A DNA stretch of 64,000 nucleotides from Diphasiastrum complanatum (Eukaryota > Streptophyta > Lycopodiopsida > Lycopodiales > Lycopodiaceae): assembly GCA_029204225.1 (NCBI GenBank), contig CM055096.1, positions 935,001-999,000 of the forward strand. The letters run 5' to 3'. The notes beneath the pieces were generated by a model. The model was not told where the DNA came from and ran no database searches. It saw nothing but the letters and a program-made list of their open reading frames with translations. Position numbers and translations under genes: made by a program. Below are positions 44,130 to 54,045 of the stretch, one piece after another (within the stretch, counting starts at the first letter, position 1; every line of letters starts with the position of its first letter).

Positions 44130-46291
44130 AAAAACTTGGGAACTGTCAAGGTTATCTAACCAACCTGATTCCTCTTTCAATAGGCCAGAACCTCTATCAT
44201 CAGGCTATCGATATTCTTCAGGGCCTGGGTGTGTTCCTCATGTGAATTCACACCAGAACATCCAGCCTCTGATAATTCCTTCAAGTCGATCACAGATACA
44301 AGGTCATCTGCTTAACTTCAGGGTTCACGTCCGCCAACCAGTCAGGTTTATCTAGTTCCGGAGTCTGGTCCTTCTATTCTGCTTCTGCTCGATCAGGTTT
44401 GTGTTTAGTGTCAACAGCAGCAGTGGAGGTGGTATCCATCTCAACATTAGAGACTTGAACAACGTCATCCTAGACCTGCTCAATTCTGAAACTAGTAGCA
44501 TCATGGTTGCCATCCTCCCCGTTCTCAGCATCTATCATGGTAGTGTCTGCAGCAGCATCAACAGTGATAGGCAAAGAATCCTGTGCAGCTTGACTCGTCT
44601 CTGCATCGACATCAACAATCTCGATAGCAGTAAGATCCACTTGCTGTGGGGCTGCAAATGTGGTCTTCCTCCTTTCCAGCAGCACGAATTCCCCTAACGT
44701 AAGAATCTTGTAATGCAGACACAAGTGGAAAATGTGTGTATACTGCAAATTTTCCATGCTTCATCGACCTATGGAAGGCCTTAAAGGTGATGGCAGCAAA
44801 GTTAATCTGCTCTCCCTTTATGGCTGAGAGCAGATATCCAATGTTTGTGACTACAATGTTGCATCCGCGCCCCCGTTGCAAAGAGGACTTGGTTGCAATA
44901 CTTACAAGGGGTTTGGCATTTTGCAAGTAAATCATCTACGAGTTCTGCGAGTTTAGTGTTTTTAAATTACATCAAATTGATAGCACATGGCATGCTACAT
45001 TGTTTTTAGGTTTTTAAAATTTATTCTACTTTGTTTTTGGGGGTGAAATCTATTTGTGTACTTCATTATCATGTTGTTTATTTTCTTACTAGCTAAAAGA
45101 TATGTCTGCAAATCATGTTGTCTACAAATTGTACATAGTATGCTATATCATTTAGAACACAGAAAATTTAATCACCTTAATTTTACATTTATCAAGCTAA
45201 AACATTTTTGTCTACTACCAAGGATTGATGTATGACCATACATTAAAAGACATGATGGTATGTGGCCTAGGTATCATAAAATCAACGTTGATAAAAAAAA
45301 AAACATTTTTATTGTATGTTCTAGATGGAGGCTATAACTTAACTATTAAGCTTATGTTGAGATGGTGAAATAATAAAATATTTTTATTTTTATTCTATCA
45401 AATTTGAGTGTACCAATGGATTCTACATAATAAATGGATTACTTTTGCTTTTTGAACCATCTCAATCCGAGCAATATGAAGAAAGTTATCGCCCTTCAAA
45501 GTTTTTTAGGCCAATTTTTTATTTTTTCTTGGAGCTTGAAAGGGGTAGCAAGCCGGCGTGCTACCAATTTAAGCTTTTAGTCTTAAACTCAAATTGATAG
45601 CATGCCGGCGTGCTACCCCTTTTTGGTTCCAAGGGGAAAATGTTTTCTAGTCTAAAAAACGTGGAACTGTCATAACTTTCTTATTACTCGGATTGAGATG
45701 GTCCGAAAAGCAAAAGTGCTCCATTTTTAATGTAGAATCCATTGTTTAATCAAACTTAGTTTTTATCTAATATAAAATGAGTATATATAAAGCCTATAAA
45801 TATGATAGCATACCATGTGCCATGAAATTTTAGAAATCATTTGTAAATAAAACTCGCAAAGAATTTACTCGCAGATTGTCAAAACCCTACTTACAAAAGT
45901 TTCTCAAAGCTACTTCTCTGATCATAGAAATCTTATATCCCTTGCTTGGCATATAAAAATTCCCATGAAACAGATTAGCTTCATCAATGTCCTCCCTGGA
46001 TAAAGTTGGAGGTACGGTTCCTTGACTTGGTAAATGGAGCGCAACAGCAAAGGTCGCCTCCAAGATGTCCAATCTAACTCCTCGGACCTGCAATGAAATT
46101 ACAGCATCCGTGACCTCAATTAGCCCCTGAATGAACTCGTTGCTAGCTTCAATCAGGATTGTGGATGGATCAACTATTAAGGTGTAGTCGAGTCTGCATC
46201 GATCAGCTAGCATTTGAAATTCCTCGAGATTCAGCTTGCTGCACACTTTTCAATTCACATGGGCTGGTATCACAGACTAAGTAGAAGCCAT
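44130..46291 (-). pseudogene. Putative plant transposon-protein-like ORF, interrupted
   Basis: Minus strand. An ATG at 46291 opens a frame with two stops in its first 15 codons, then 119 open codons (46246-45887): VTDAVISLQVRGVRLDILEA and NLFHGNFYMPSKGYKISMI. The reading resumes at 44935-44470 with NIVVTNIGYLLSAIKGEQIN and FAAITFKAFHRSMKHGKFAV. It then passes by a frameshift (about 44700) into an acidic Ala/Asp-rich tail and a degenerate stretch to about 44130. The pattern (V-x-GV-x-(D/F) block, then INFAAI...FP-L) resembles the plant family annotated as putative plant transposon protein, often found in retrotransposon-rich DNA. The ~950-bp gap holds a foldback element. Family assignment is from memory of the pattern and needs a profile search. 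Confidence 0.45.
45385..45775. mobile_element. Foldback element, ~390-bp near-perfect palindrome
   Basis: The two halves are inverted copies. Left arm: CAATGGATTCTACAT at about 45413, GAACCATCTCAATCCGAG near 45456 and AAGAAAGTTAT. Right arm: ATAACTTTCTTATTACTCGG, CTCGGATTGAGATGGTCC near 45687 and ATGTAGAATCCATTG near 45730. At the centre GGGGTAGCAAGCCGGCGTGCTA pairs with GATAGCATGCCGGCGTGCTA + CCCC across a short AT-rich loop near 45580. No coding capacity. It lies inside the interrupted transposon-protein-like ORF. It is a foldback or MITE-type element able to form a long hairpin. Confidence 0.9.
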
Positions 46292-46607
46292 TGCTCTAGA
46301 TCATAAAAGTTGCAGCTTGATTGATCGTGAAATAGTAGTAGGCAATTGATCGCAACAGATGATAGTAGTGCACAGTGAGCAAGGAAGCAAGCATAAAACT
46401 TGAAAGCTTGATCGCGAACGCTGATGAGGTAAATAAAAAATGACGAGGAACTTGGAGTAAGTAGCAAAACGGCCAAAAAATCAGTAATAAAAATGGCACA
46501 TGGTTTTATGTGTACACGTGTCAATAGAAAAGATGTTCATCATCATGCAATGACTAAAAGTCCAACGTATAATTAGAGAAATAATTATAGTATGAACAGA
46601 CTAGCTA

Positions 46608-46643
46608 TTTGGTATCATGGAATATTTTCCTATGATACCAAAT
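46608..46643. repeat. Short perfect-arm hairpin
   Basis: ATTTGGTATCATGGAA and TTTTCCTATGATACCAAAT are inverted copies (12 paired bases, one bulge, then GGAA/TTCC) around a short loop. It is AT-rich. No terminator role is implied in a plant genome. Confidence 0.7.
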
Positions 46644-46659
46644 GCTCAAAATTCAAAAA

Positions 46660-48630
46660 TAAAAATGAACAATTGGATTTAACTTATCTGATGCGTCGGT
46701 CAAAGTAAAAACTAGATCTTTGTCGTATGATCAATGCTAATTTACAACTCTCCTCTAGTTTTCCGATCGCTAAGAATCTTTCATCCAAGCTCGATTGCTT
46801 GGTCAGATCTAATTTCAACTTGTACACGATATGTCGTTCAAACTCAATCGACAATATCGGGTGCATGCCGTAGACCAGATAAAACGGAGTTTGTTTTGTG
46901 GTTACATTTTCGGCATTTCTATATGCTCATAGGACAGATGGTAATTTTTGGCCCCAATCAAATGTGTGTGCTGTGGTGATCTTATTTAAGATTTTACACA
47001 AAATGTCATTGACTCGTTCAATCAAATCATTAGCTTTTGGGTTGTACGGAGTTGTCTTCCGGTGTTTAATCATAAAGTGCTTAGTAAGCAGGCGTATCAT
47101 ATCATTTAAGAAATGTGTACCTCTGTTGCTTACCAACTCCAATGGACAACAATAACGGGTTATAATGTTCCGAAAGAAAAACTTTGCAACAGTTTTTGCA
47201 TCATTCCTCTTCGTTGCTTCCACTTCAACCATCTTAGTCGCATAGTCAATTGCTACAAGAATATAACTTCTTTTAGTATAGCAAGTGACAGGCTTAATCG
47301 GTCCAACAAAGTCAATGCCCCATTTTTCAAATGGTGCAAGTGGAAGTATCAACATAAGTGGCCAATACATTGAAGGAGTTGGTTTTCCAACTCGTTGACA
47401 AGGATCACAGGTTTTTACAAACCCTGCAACATCTTTGTTCATCGTTGGCCACCAGTATTTAGCATTTAAGATCTTTTTGCAGTATTCACTACTGCAAAGT
47501 GTCCACCTGCATCTTCTGAATGCATGGCTCAAATAACCTTATGAACATCAATCAACTCAAGACATATGTGAAGCTCTCCATCATGTCTCATTATAAAGTA
47601 CATTATTCCTTATTGTATATGGTACAACCTTGTGTTGGAAGACCGTCTTTTGTTCAAGATAAAAAAGAAGAGGATAATTTTGATTTTGAAGGTAATCTAT
47701 TATGTCCGGATATAATGAATCTTCAGCAAATAATAACATAATATTTTTTGTCAGGAAATTCATCACTTCAATTGTCAGTAACGGATCTTATATTTAAGCG
47801 AGATAAATAGTCCGCGTTAGTGTGATACTTCCCTTGGTGTACCTCTATTTGATAATCAAATTCCTGCAATAAGAGCACCCATCTAGCTATTCGGCCTGAA
47901 AGATCTAGTTTATTTACCAGATGTTTTAGTGCATAATGGTCGACATGGAAGATAAAGAAATATCCTAGCAAATAATGTTGAAACTTCTTCACTGAAAAAA
48001 TCATTCCAAGTCCTTCATGTTCTATCGCTGAATAGTTCTTTTTTGAGATGCTTAACTGACACCCTGCATAATAGATAGGCTAGTCTCATTTTTCATGATT
48101 TTTCTAACTTAGAGTAACTCCAATTGTGAATGAAACATCCACATCAACATGAAATGTTCTTACCCAATCAGGAGGTCTCAAAATTGGGTTGTCCAAGAGC
48201 TTCTGGTTCAGTCTCTCAAATGATTGTTGAGAGATTCAATTTAAGTAGTAGAGACATTGAATCTAGTCACAAAAATAGTAGGGTTTTCATTATGGTCCAA
48301 AAATAGCATAAATTAAGCATTCTACACACAAGATTGCAAGATATCACCAATATAGTGCACCAATGGATAGTAGAACCCAAAGAGAACCATGTATAATCAT
48401 GAATGAGATAAGAGAGAGAGAATGTCTTCTCTTACCATGAGTTACATCCTTTTATAGCATGTCCAAACCTAAATTTAAACAACAGACCATTCATAGTGAT
48501 TGTCTTTATTTAACAAATGTGTTAGCGGTGCAACAATAGATGCGTGGTCTTGAAATGAACCTTCTATAATAACCAACGTGTGTGATGCCACGAAATTGTT
48601 AAATATTGATATCAACCTAAATATGGCATG
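46660..48630 (-). pseudogene. Gypsy RT end, RNase H and integrase remnant
   Basis: Minus strand. 48600-48060 holds degenerate late RT and RNase H start (VAPLTHLLNK, PILRPPDW), split by an LTR fragment. 48004-47768 continues RNase H (MIFSVKKFQHYLLGYFFIFH, then ARWVLLLQEFDYQIEVHQGK). Integrase is at 47532-46927: the zinc-region end CDPCQR, the core GIDFVGPI with the first Asp, VSNRGTHF where the second catalytic Asp of the usual SDRGT is Asn, and NDLIERVND around the catalytic Glu. A further piece (46866-46684) follows. The Asp-to-Asn change and frameshifts make it inactive. Confidence 0.86.
48250..48477 (-). repeat. LTR family B, copy 2
   Basis: Shares CATTCTACACACA, TAGTGCACCAATGGATAGTA and the minus-strand TATAAAAGGATG box with 30546-30919. 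It sits inside the Gypsy RT/RNase H, whose reading resumes on both sides (about 48233 and 48482). It is a partial or solo LTR. Confidence 0.75.
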
Positions 48631-49190
48631 ATATACTCAAAATTGAAGATATAAGCTAGATAGATATAAACCATGAACAGTCCTAAGTCATTTTTTGAGA
48701 ATATATCTCCTAAAGACTTGAGTCAGATCTGAACCAGATTCAGCTACTGTGATCCTTGCGAGAGTAACTTCCCAAAGATTTGAGAGATATCAAGATTTTT
48801 TATCTGCAAAATAGTAAAGAACCCTCGCACAGCCAACCCTCGCAGACTAGATCAATGGAAAGATTTGCACCAGATCTAGCTATTGTCAAAATCTCAGGTC
48901 AATCAGTGCAAGGAATAAAAAGTTATCAAGGAAAAACCACCATACAAGGGCTATTGTCAAAATCTCAGGTCAATCAGTGCAAGGAATAAAAAGTTATCAA
49001 GGAAAAACCACCATACAAGGCCTAAATTTCACTTTCGGCCGATCAGATTGATTAGATCCTTAAGATCCAGAGTGCATCCCATTGTACAAGTAAGATCCAA
49101 CTATCTTAGACCCCACCATCGGATGAATCTGAGATCTGTATGATCAGTAGCAAGAAGGACAGCAAATCAAGCACCACACCTTCCTAGATT
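48630..49190. other. Leader-like region before the 49.2-kb Gypsy gag
   Basis: No gene. It contains the 71-bp tandem duplication. No clear PBS or LTR edge could be located. Confidence 0.4.
48880..49020. repeat. 71-bp tandem duplication, identical copies
   Basis: 48880-48950 and 48951-49020 are identical as far as read (CTATTGTCAAAATCTCAGGT ... CCACCATACAAGG). The identity suggests a recent event compared with the surrounding decay. Confidence 0.95.
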
Positions 49191-49197
49191 AGCAGTT

Positions 49198-50900
49198 GTG
49201 CAACAAGAGACAGAACCGGAACCAGCGCCAATGGATCCAATGGGCCAACCCATACATGTCACTCCCTTGCAAGCAGTCCGAAGAGCACCTCGGATGGAGA
49301 TACCAAAATATGACAGATCATCAAATCTCATCCGCTTCCTGCAGATCTACGAGCAAGCTTGTGAAATCTACGACGAACGGACACCTGTAGAAAAGTTGAT
49401 GTTGTTTCCCAAGTCCCTATTAGCGGTGTCTCAAGATTGGTTTTTTTAACATGTCAGAGGAAGAGAAATCCACCTAGGAAGCGATTAAAGCGGCTCTCAT
49501 CACGCGCTTTAAACCAAGGAAGTTCCTCGAAGACCCGTTTCTCTTGCTTAGCAAAGTCAAGATGGGAAAAAGAGAAAGGGTCCGGGACTATATTGAATGG
49601 GTCAAACATCTAAGATCCGAGTGCAGTGCAGCCCTAACTCCCGATCATGCGGTGATCATGTGGTTCCTAGCAGGACTACCACGGAGCATCAAAAGAGAAC
49701 TAAAACGATGGGAGCAGTATGCTACTTTGCAAGAAGCTATGGAGGATGCCATCAGGGAGGAGGATGAGGGATCAGACGACGAATATCCACCCACCCATAC
49801 TCTTGCTCCATCGATAGCATTGTCATTATCAAATGCTTCTGTTCTATCCACAGAACTGTTGTTGGATCAGATGACAAAATTACACAAACAACAAATAGAG
49901 CAGCCTACGGCACACATTAGAGGAGTTCTAAATCCAAAAAGACCCTTTGTAAAGATTCTTTTTATATTTTTCCTTACACATGGACCAATCAAAACACTCA
50001 AATTTGAAATCTATGTAATGTAACTTTTTGAATCTTCATTTTGATTTCACACTAAAAATGGCATAACTTTTTAGTGGTAAGTCCGAATTTAGCAAAGTTT
50101 GGTGCATTGGAAAGCGTTCAACAAGGGCTTTCCAACGATTTATTACAAATATACTTCTAAGCTACGATTTAAAAGTTATGGCAAGTCAAATGTATTAGTT
50201 TTATAATATTTGAATAATATAAACTACATCTTGCACGAATTCTTAAAGGGTCTTTTTGGAGCTCAAAACTCCTCTAATGGTTTGATAAAAAACTGAAGGC
50301 CTTACAAGGAGCTGTAGCAGCAATGTCACATCTATCGGAACCAACCCAGCTATAGTATCACCGACGTGAGAATGTATGGTGTTTTGTATGCACACAAAAC
50401 CATACAACAAATGAGTGTCCAGTCCTAAAGCAAAATCTGAGACTAACACAGATTTTGTCATTTGTGCAATGCAACATCGCACGATACGACATTTTGCCCA
50501 TTTAACCCCTGGATTGTTCAACAGAAGAGGAGTCCTTATCAAACTTCTTATCCATGTCATCAAGGGGCACCGAGGTATGGCACACCAAATACATCGCGAC
50601 CTATGCAGCTCAAACTCAGCGTCAAGATGGGAGAAATTACGGCTGCTATGCTACAATAATTGTCCATTGAGACCTAGAACTAGTGCGCTACTAAACTTCA
50701 TTGCAATACAACAGGCAGCAGTTCCAGCGGGGATACCATCGAAAGGGCAACATTTCCATGTCCCTGTGTTAGCCGTTACATGAGCACAGAAGAGGAAGGA
50801 AGTGGTTCCCTCACCACCACCATCGGTCACTGATGACCAACCCTCAACTTCAGCGCCATATCCGAATGTGAGGGAAGAAAGAAGACAGTACCAGAAAATA
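49198..50900 (+). pseudogene. Gypsy gag, interrupted by a MITE
   Basis: The first frame (49198-49449) has the capsid block MEIPKYDRSSNLIRFLQIYE and ends at a stop after QDWFF. A second (49544 onward) continues with GKRERVRDYIEWVKHLRSEC, IMWFLAGLPRSIKRELKRWE and AIREEDEGSDD. The 364-bp MITE follows at 49916. Beyond it a coding-like stretch resumes (LKALQGAVAAMSHL) with a zinc-knuckle-like CFVCTQNHTTNEC near 50385, then decays. It is related to the 18.7-20.1 kb gag on the minus strand. At least three stops or frameshifts. Confidence 0.85.
49916..50279. mobile_element. MITE with ~42-bp terminal inverted repeats
   Basis: The left end ATTAGAGGAGTTCTAAATCC then AAAAAGACCCTTT is mirrored at the right end (AAAGGGTCTTTTTGGAGCTC then AAAACTCCTCTAAT). 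The interior is AT-rich with no coding capacity. It splits the gag reading at its PTA/KLKAL join. No clear target duplication was seen. A truncated relative may lie at 6314. Confidence 0.85.
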
Positions 50901-50929
50901 CAACACTAGGTATAGAGAGCACAAGCGAA

Positions 50930-53170
50930 GAAAAAAGAGCAAGAAAGAGACAACCCTATGGAACCTCCAGTTGATGGTGAACGAGAACCACAAATGGGCT
51001 CACCATTGCACACTGATCAAAACGATCGGTTGCATTGTCATGAACCACCTTTTCACAATCTTACTGGCGAGCTGTGTTAGTTTACTCCTCGGGGAATTAC
51101 TGCAGATTGCATCACAAGCTAAAAGTCTTTTGGCTGAATGGGCCAAAGCGGACGCAAAGCCAGTAGTGTCTGAGCCCATATATTGTACGGGCTATGAAGA
51201 GACAAGTAACGTCCTCCACATCAGGGCAGCATGGGAAAGTGAGGAACACAACATCACCCTACCAATCAAACACAAGAGATTCGAGGACGAGGCAACAGTA
51301 CTAAGATGGAGAATCAGGTGTCAATTTGATCTCCACCACTTTATATGAAAAGTGGGGTATACAGGGGTTGAAGCCAGCAAGATTCGCCATTAAGCTAGCG
51401 GATCAATCATGTGTGAAACCAAAGGGTGCAGTTGTCGATATCCCTGTAAAGATAGCAGACATGTAGATCACCTTTGTAGTAATGGATATACCTGAATCTC
51501 CAACTGCATACCGTGTTTTACTGGGGAGACCATGGTTGAGGACTACGCAAGTAGTACACAACTGGGGTATGGGAAAACTCACCTTTGAGAACAGAGAGCA
51601 GGCTGTAAAAGTTGATCCAACCACATGGGCAATAAAACCTATTGCACCCAAGGCTGATGACAGATCATCCACGACAGATCACACGATAGATTGTCGAGGC
51701 AAGCCAAGGGTGGTCACTATGATTCAGAGACAGATGTTGTGAGATGGACAGATGCATTAGCAATGATTGATTGCCGAGCATATAAATACAAATCAGATCC
51801 TGAGCCCAGCACATCTTCACCCAAGTGTTACACCATGGACACACCAATCACATTTGGGGTGAATGTGATAAACGTAGCATGGCTGTCAACGGAATCTATT
51901 GAGAACCCAGTGGACGATGAATTAGTTCCTTGGAAACATGCTCTAACTTATAATAAGGAGATTGAGCTGACTGATGAGCAAGTCCTACAGCACATGGACC
52001 CACATCATTATAGAATTAAGAAAGTACCAGCTCAACCGCCACAAAATTCTGCTATGACAAAAGTTTCAAGGGTAGATCCACCAAGAGCACCTGCGAACAA
52101 GAAAAATCAGTTGAAGCAATGCTACAACCAGGTGATCCGATGGAGTGATCTACCTGAAGAGGCTATAGCTACAATGGACGTTCCGATGAAAGACAATCTA
52201 CCAATATTACAAAAAAGAGCAAAAAGATGAACTCGGATACAACGTCATCCTATACTCAGATGACGAAAAACCAAAAGATGACCAGGCGGGCTAAGATCAA
52301 TATGTTGAAAGAGAAATCTCGACGAGCACCAGTTCACGAGATGTCTGAGACTTTCAGGAATTATACCTTAGACGACGTGCTAATTATATTGCCGCAAGCC
52401 CAGCAAGAACCTAATCAAAGTCAGGCACTAGCGGAACAAGTCTTCGAGGGACCTGCATGAACACAGCCAATGAACCTTGCTAAGCAAGGTGAAGAAGAAA
52501 AGATAGTGCATGTGGGAGAGCAGTTAACTCCCACACAATTCAAGAGGCTACGATCATTGTTGGTGGAGTATAAGGACTGTTTCGCCTGGAATTACAGTGA
52601 TCTGAAGGGCATTCCACCAACAGTAGTCCCACACACCATACCCTTGGTGGATGGAGCAGTCCCCAAGGTGAGTCGATACTTGGGGCAATGCAAAGTCCGA
52701 ATGGCATCACCTTATGCTGGTCTTGGAGTGCTATCTTCACTTGGTTGTAACCACTGAAGCTGTCTAAAGAACTGTAGGCTTCGGCTCTAGCTACTTTGTC
52801 TAGGACACTTTCTATAAAGGGTAAAAGAAAATGATCCTTTTTGGTGACTGCATTTAGCGCCTTTCGCATTTTGCCATTCTTCTGGGGTACTATAACTATC
52901 GGCAATACCCATTCAGTGTGCTCAATTTCAGAAATGAAATATGAATCTAACAGCTTTTGCAATTCTTGCTTGATCAGTGCTGTGTAGTTCGGGTTGCAGT
53001 GGTAGTATCGACTCATCTTGGGGACTGCTCCATCCACCAAGGTGATGCCATTTGGACTTTGCAATGCCCCAAGCACTTTCCAACATGTCATGCAGGCGGT
53101 ATTCAAAGAGTGTTTAGAAAAATTTCTGAAAATTTTGTTGGACGATCTGTGCGCGCATGGACCAAACTTA
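50930..53170 (+). pseudogene. Gypsy protease and reverse transcriptase, rearranged
   Basis: Protease-like frames at 50971-51348 (VLHIRAAWESEEHNI) and 51482-51742, the latter with the end-of-protease motif AYRVLLGRPWLRTTQVV. A linker region at 51691-52460 has broken frames. RT begins at 52470-52679 (FKRLRSLLVEYKDCFAWNYS, GIPPTVVPHTIPLVDGAVPK). The next ~360 bp are inverted (see separate entry). RT resumes in plus orientation at 53040 with KVMPFGLCNAPSTFQHVM and a decayed active site (LLDDLCAHG), stopping at about 53165. RNase H and integrase are missing. Confidence 0.86.
52680..53041 (-). other. Micro-inversion inside RT with duplicated ends
   Basis: On the minus strand this segment reads as the RT part that belongs between the two plus-strand pieces: YHCNPNYTALIKQELQKLLD, EWVLPIVIVPQKNGKMRKAL and YSSLDSFSGYNQVKIALQDQ. 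At the left junction a reversed copy of the KVMPFGLC region (52680-52719) follows the plus copy of IPLVDGAVPK; at the right junction a reversed copy of LVDGAVPKMSRY (53003-53042) precedes the plus copy of KVMPFGLC. So about 35-40 bp at each end are present in both orientations. Confidence 0.93.
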
Positions 53171-53492
53171 GAATACTTATCCTTAAATGCATGTTGTTAC
53201 TTTAAAATATTTACTTTTCACTTTACTTCTAAGTACATGTGAAATGACCTTGATCTATTGTAGCAATAGTAGTGTAAAACTAGTCATGTAAGTAATGCAT
53301 CAAAGTCATATGTGAATGATGAGCCATCTAGTCATCAAGTTACTTTCCTAGTAAAATGTTGATACAGAACAATCAATGTTTCATTACCTAGAACACACAA
53401 TTTGCTTTACAATTGTTCACCATTCTAAAAATACAACAAATAAATTATGGTGTGACTCAAGCAATACTTAGTAGAAACAAATATGTGAGAAT

Positions 53493-53735
53493 ATGACATT
53501 GAGCTCCAATATATCAGAATTGCAAACTATTGTTACCGATCTTCAAATATCCAATCAAGTTATGTTGAGAGATGTTGAAAATTTTAAAAGGGAAAGCTTG
53601 AGTGCCATTGCTGAAGTCGAAGTTCTCAGGAGAAAATTAATATAAGAAGACACAAACGACTTTAAAAAAAAAAACATAGACATAGACGATTTGCTTCAAG
53701 AAGTGGAAACAGAAAGAAAGGATTCAAGCATTCAA
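53493..53735 (+). pseudogene. Coding-like fragment with coiled-coil character
   Basis: ATG at 53493 followed by 50 codons (ISELQTIVTDLQ, MLRDVENFKRESLSAIAEVE), a TAA at 53643, then the same frame continues (IDDLLQEVETERKDSSIQ) to a consensus donor-like GTAAGT at 53736. The heptad-like Glu/Leu/Lys pattern suggests a coiled coil. It may be a decayed exon of a captured host gene; the source gene is not recognised. Confidence 0.3.
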
Positions 53736-53843
53736 GTAAGTTTTAATTAAAAGAGCAATGACACGCTTGCTAAGTTTTTATGTGCTTGTTTTTCTAATGC
53801 TTGCTATTATTTTTAAGATCAAGTTTATTATTATATCTTGTAG

Positions 53844-54045
53844 ATCATCTTTGGTGGCCAGAGAACATTTTAAAGATTCTACGAGTATTGGAAAATATTT
53901 GGGTTCCATATTGTCATCAAAATCTACAAAAGAATTGTTGAAAAATTCTTGTTATGACAAGATTAAAAATGATATTGCTGCATTGATTATAAAAAGCATT
54001 CAAAATGTCTTGGATGTCACCGTTGGATATGCGACACATGTCGGC
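53844..54045 (+). pseudogene. Second coding-like fragment
   Basis: After a TTGTAG acceptor-like site the frame reads SSLVAREHFKDSTSIGKYLG and DKIKNDIAALIIKSIQNVL. It may be the next exon of the same decayed gene, but the phase does not match the donor at 53736 without a frameshift, so the link is weak. Confidence 0.25.

Noticed and set aside
43971-44355. Open frames in the inverted chromovirus leader and beside it
   Set aside because: The matching leader at 12.8-13.1 kb has open frames only by chance; no protein similarity.
46608-46643. Hairpin as a transcription terminator
   Set aside because: This is plant nuclear DNA; such hairpins do not act as bacterial-type terminators, so it is listed only as a repeat.
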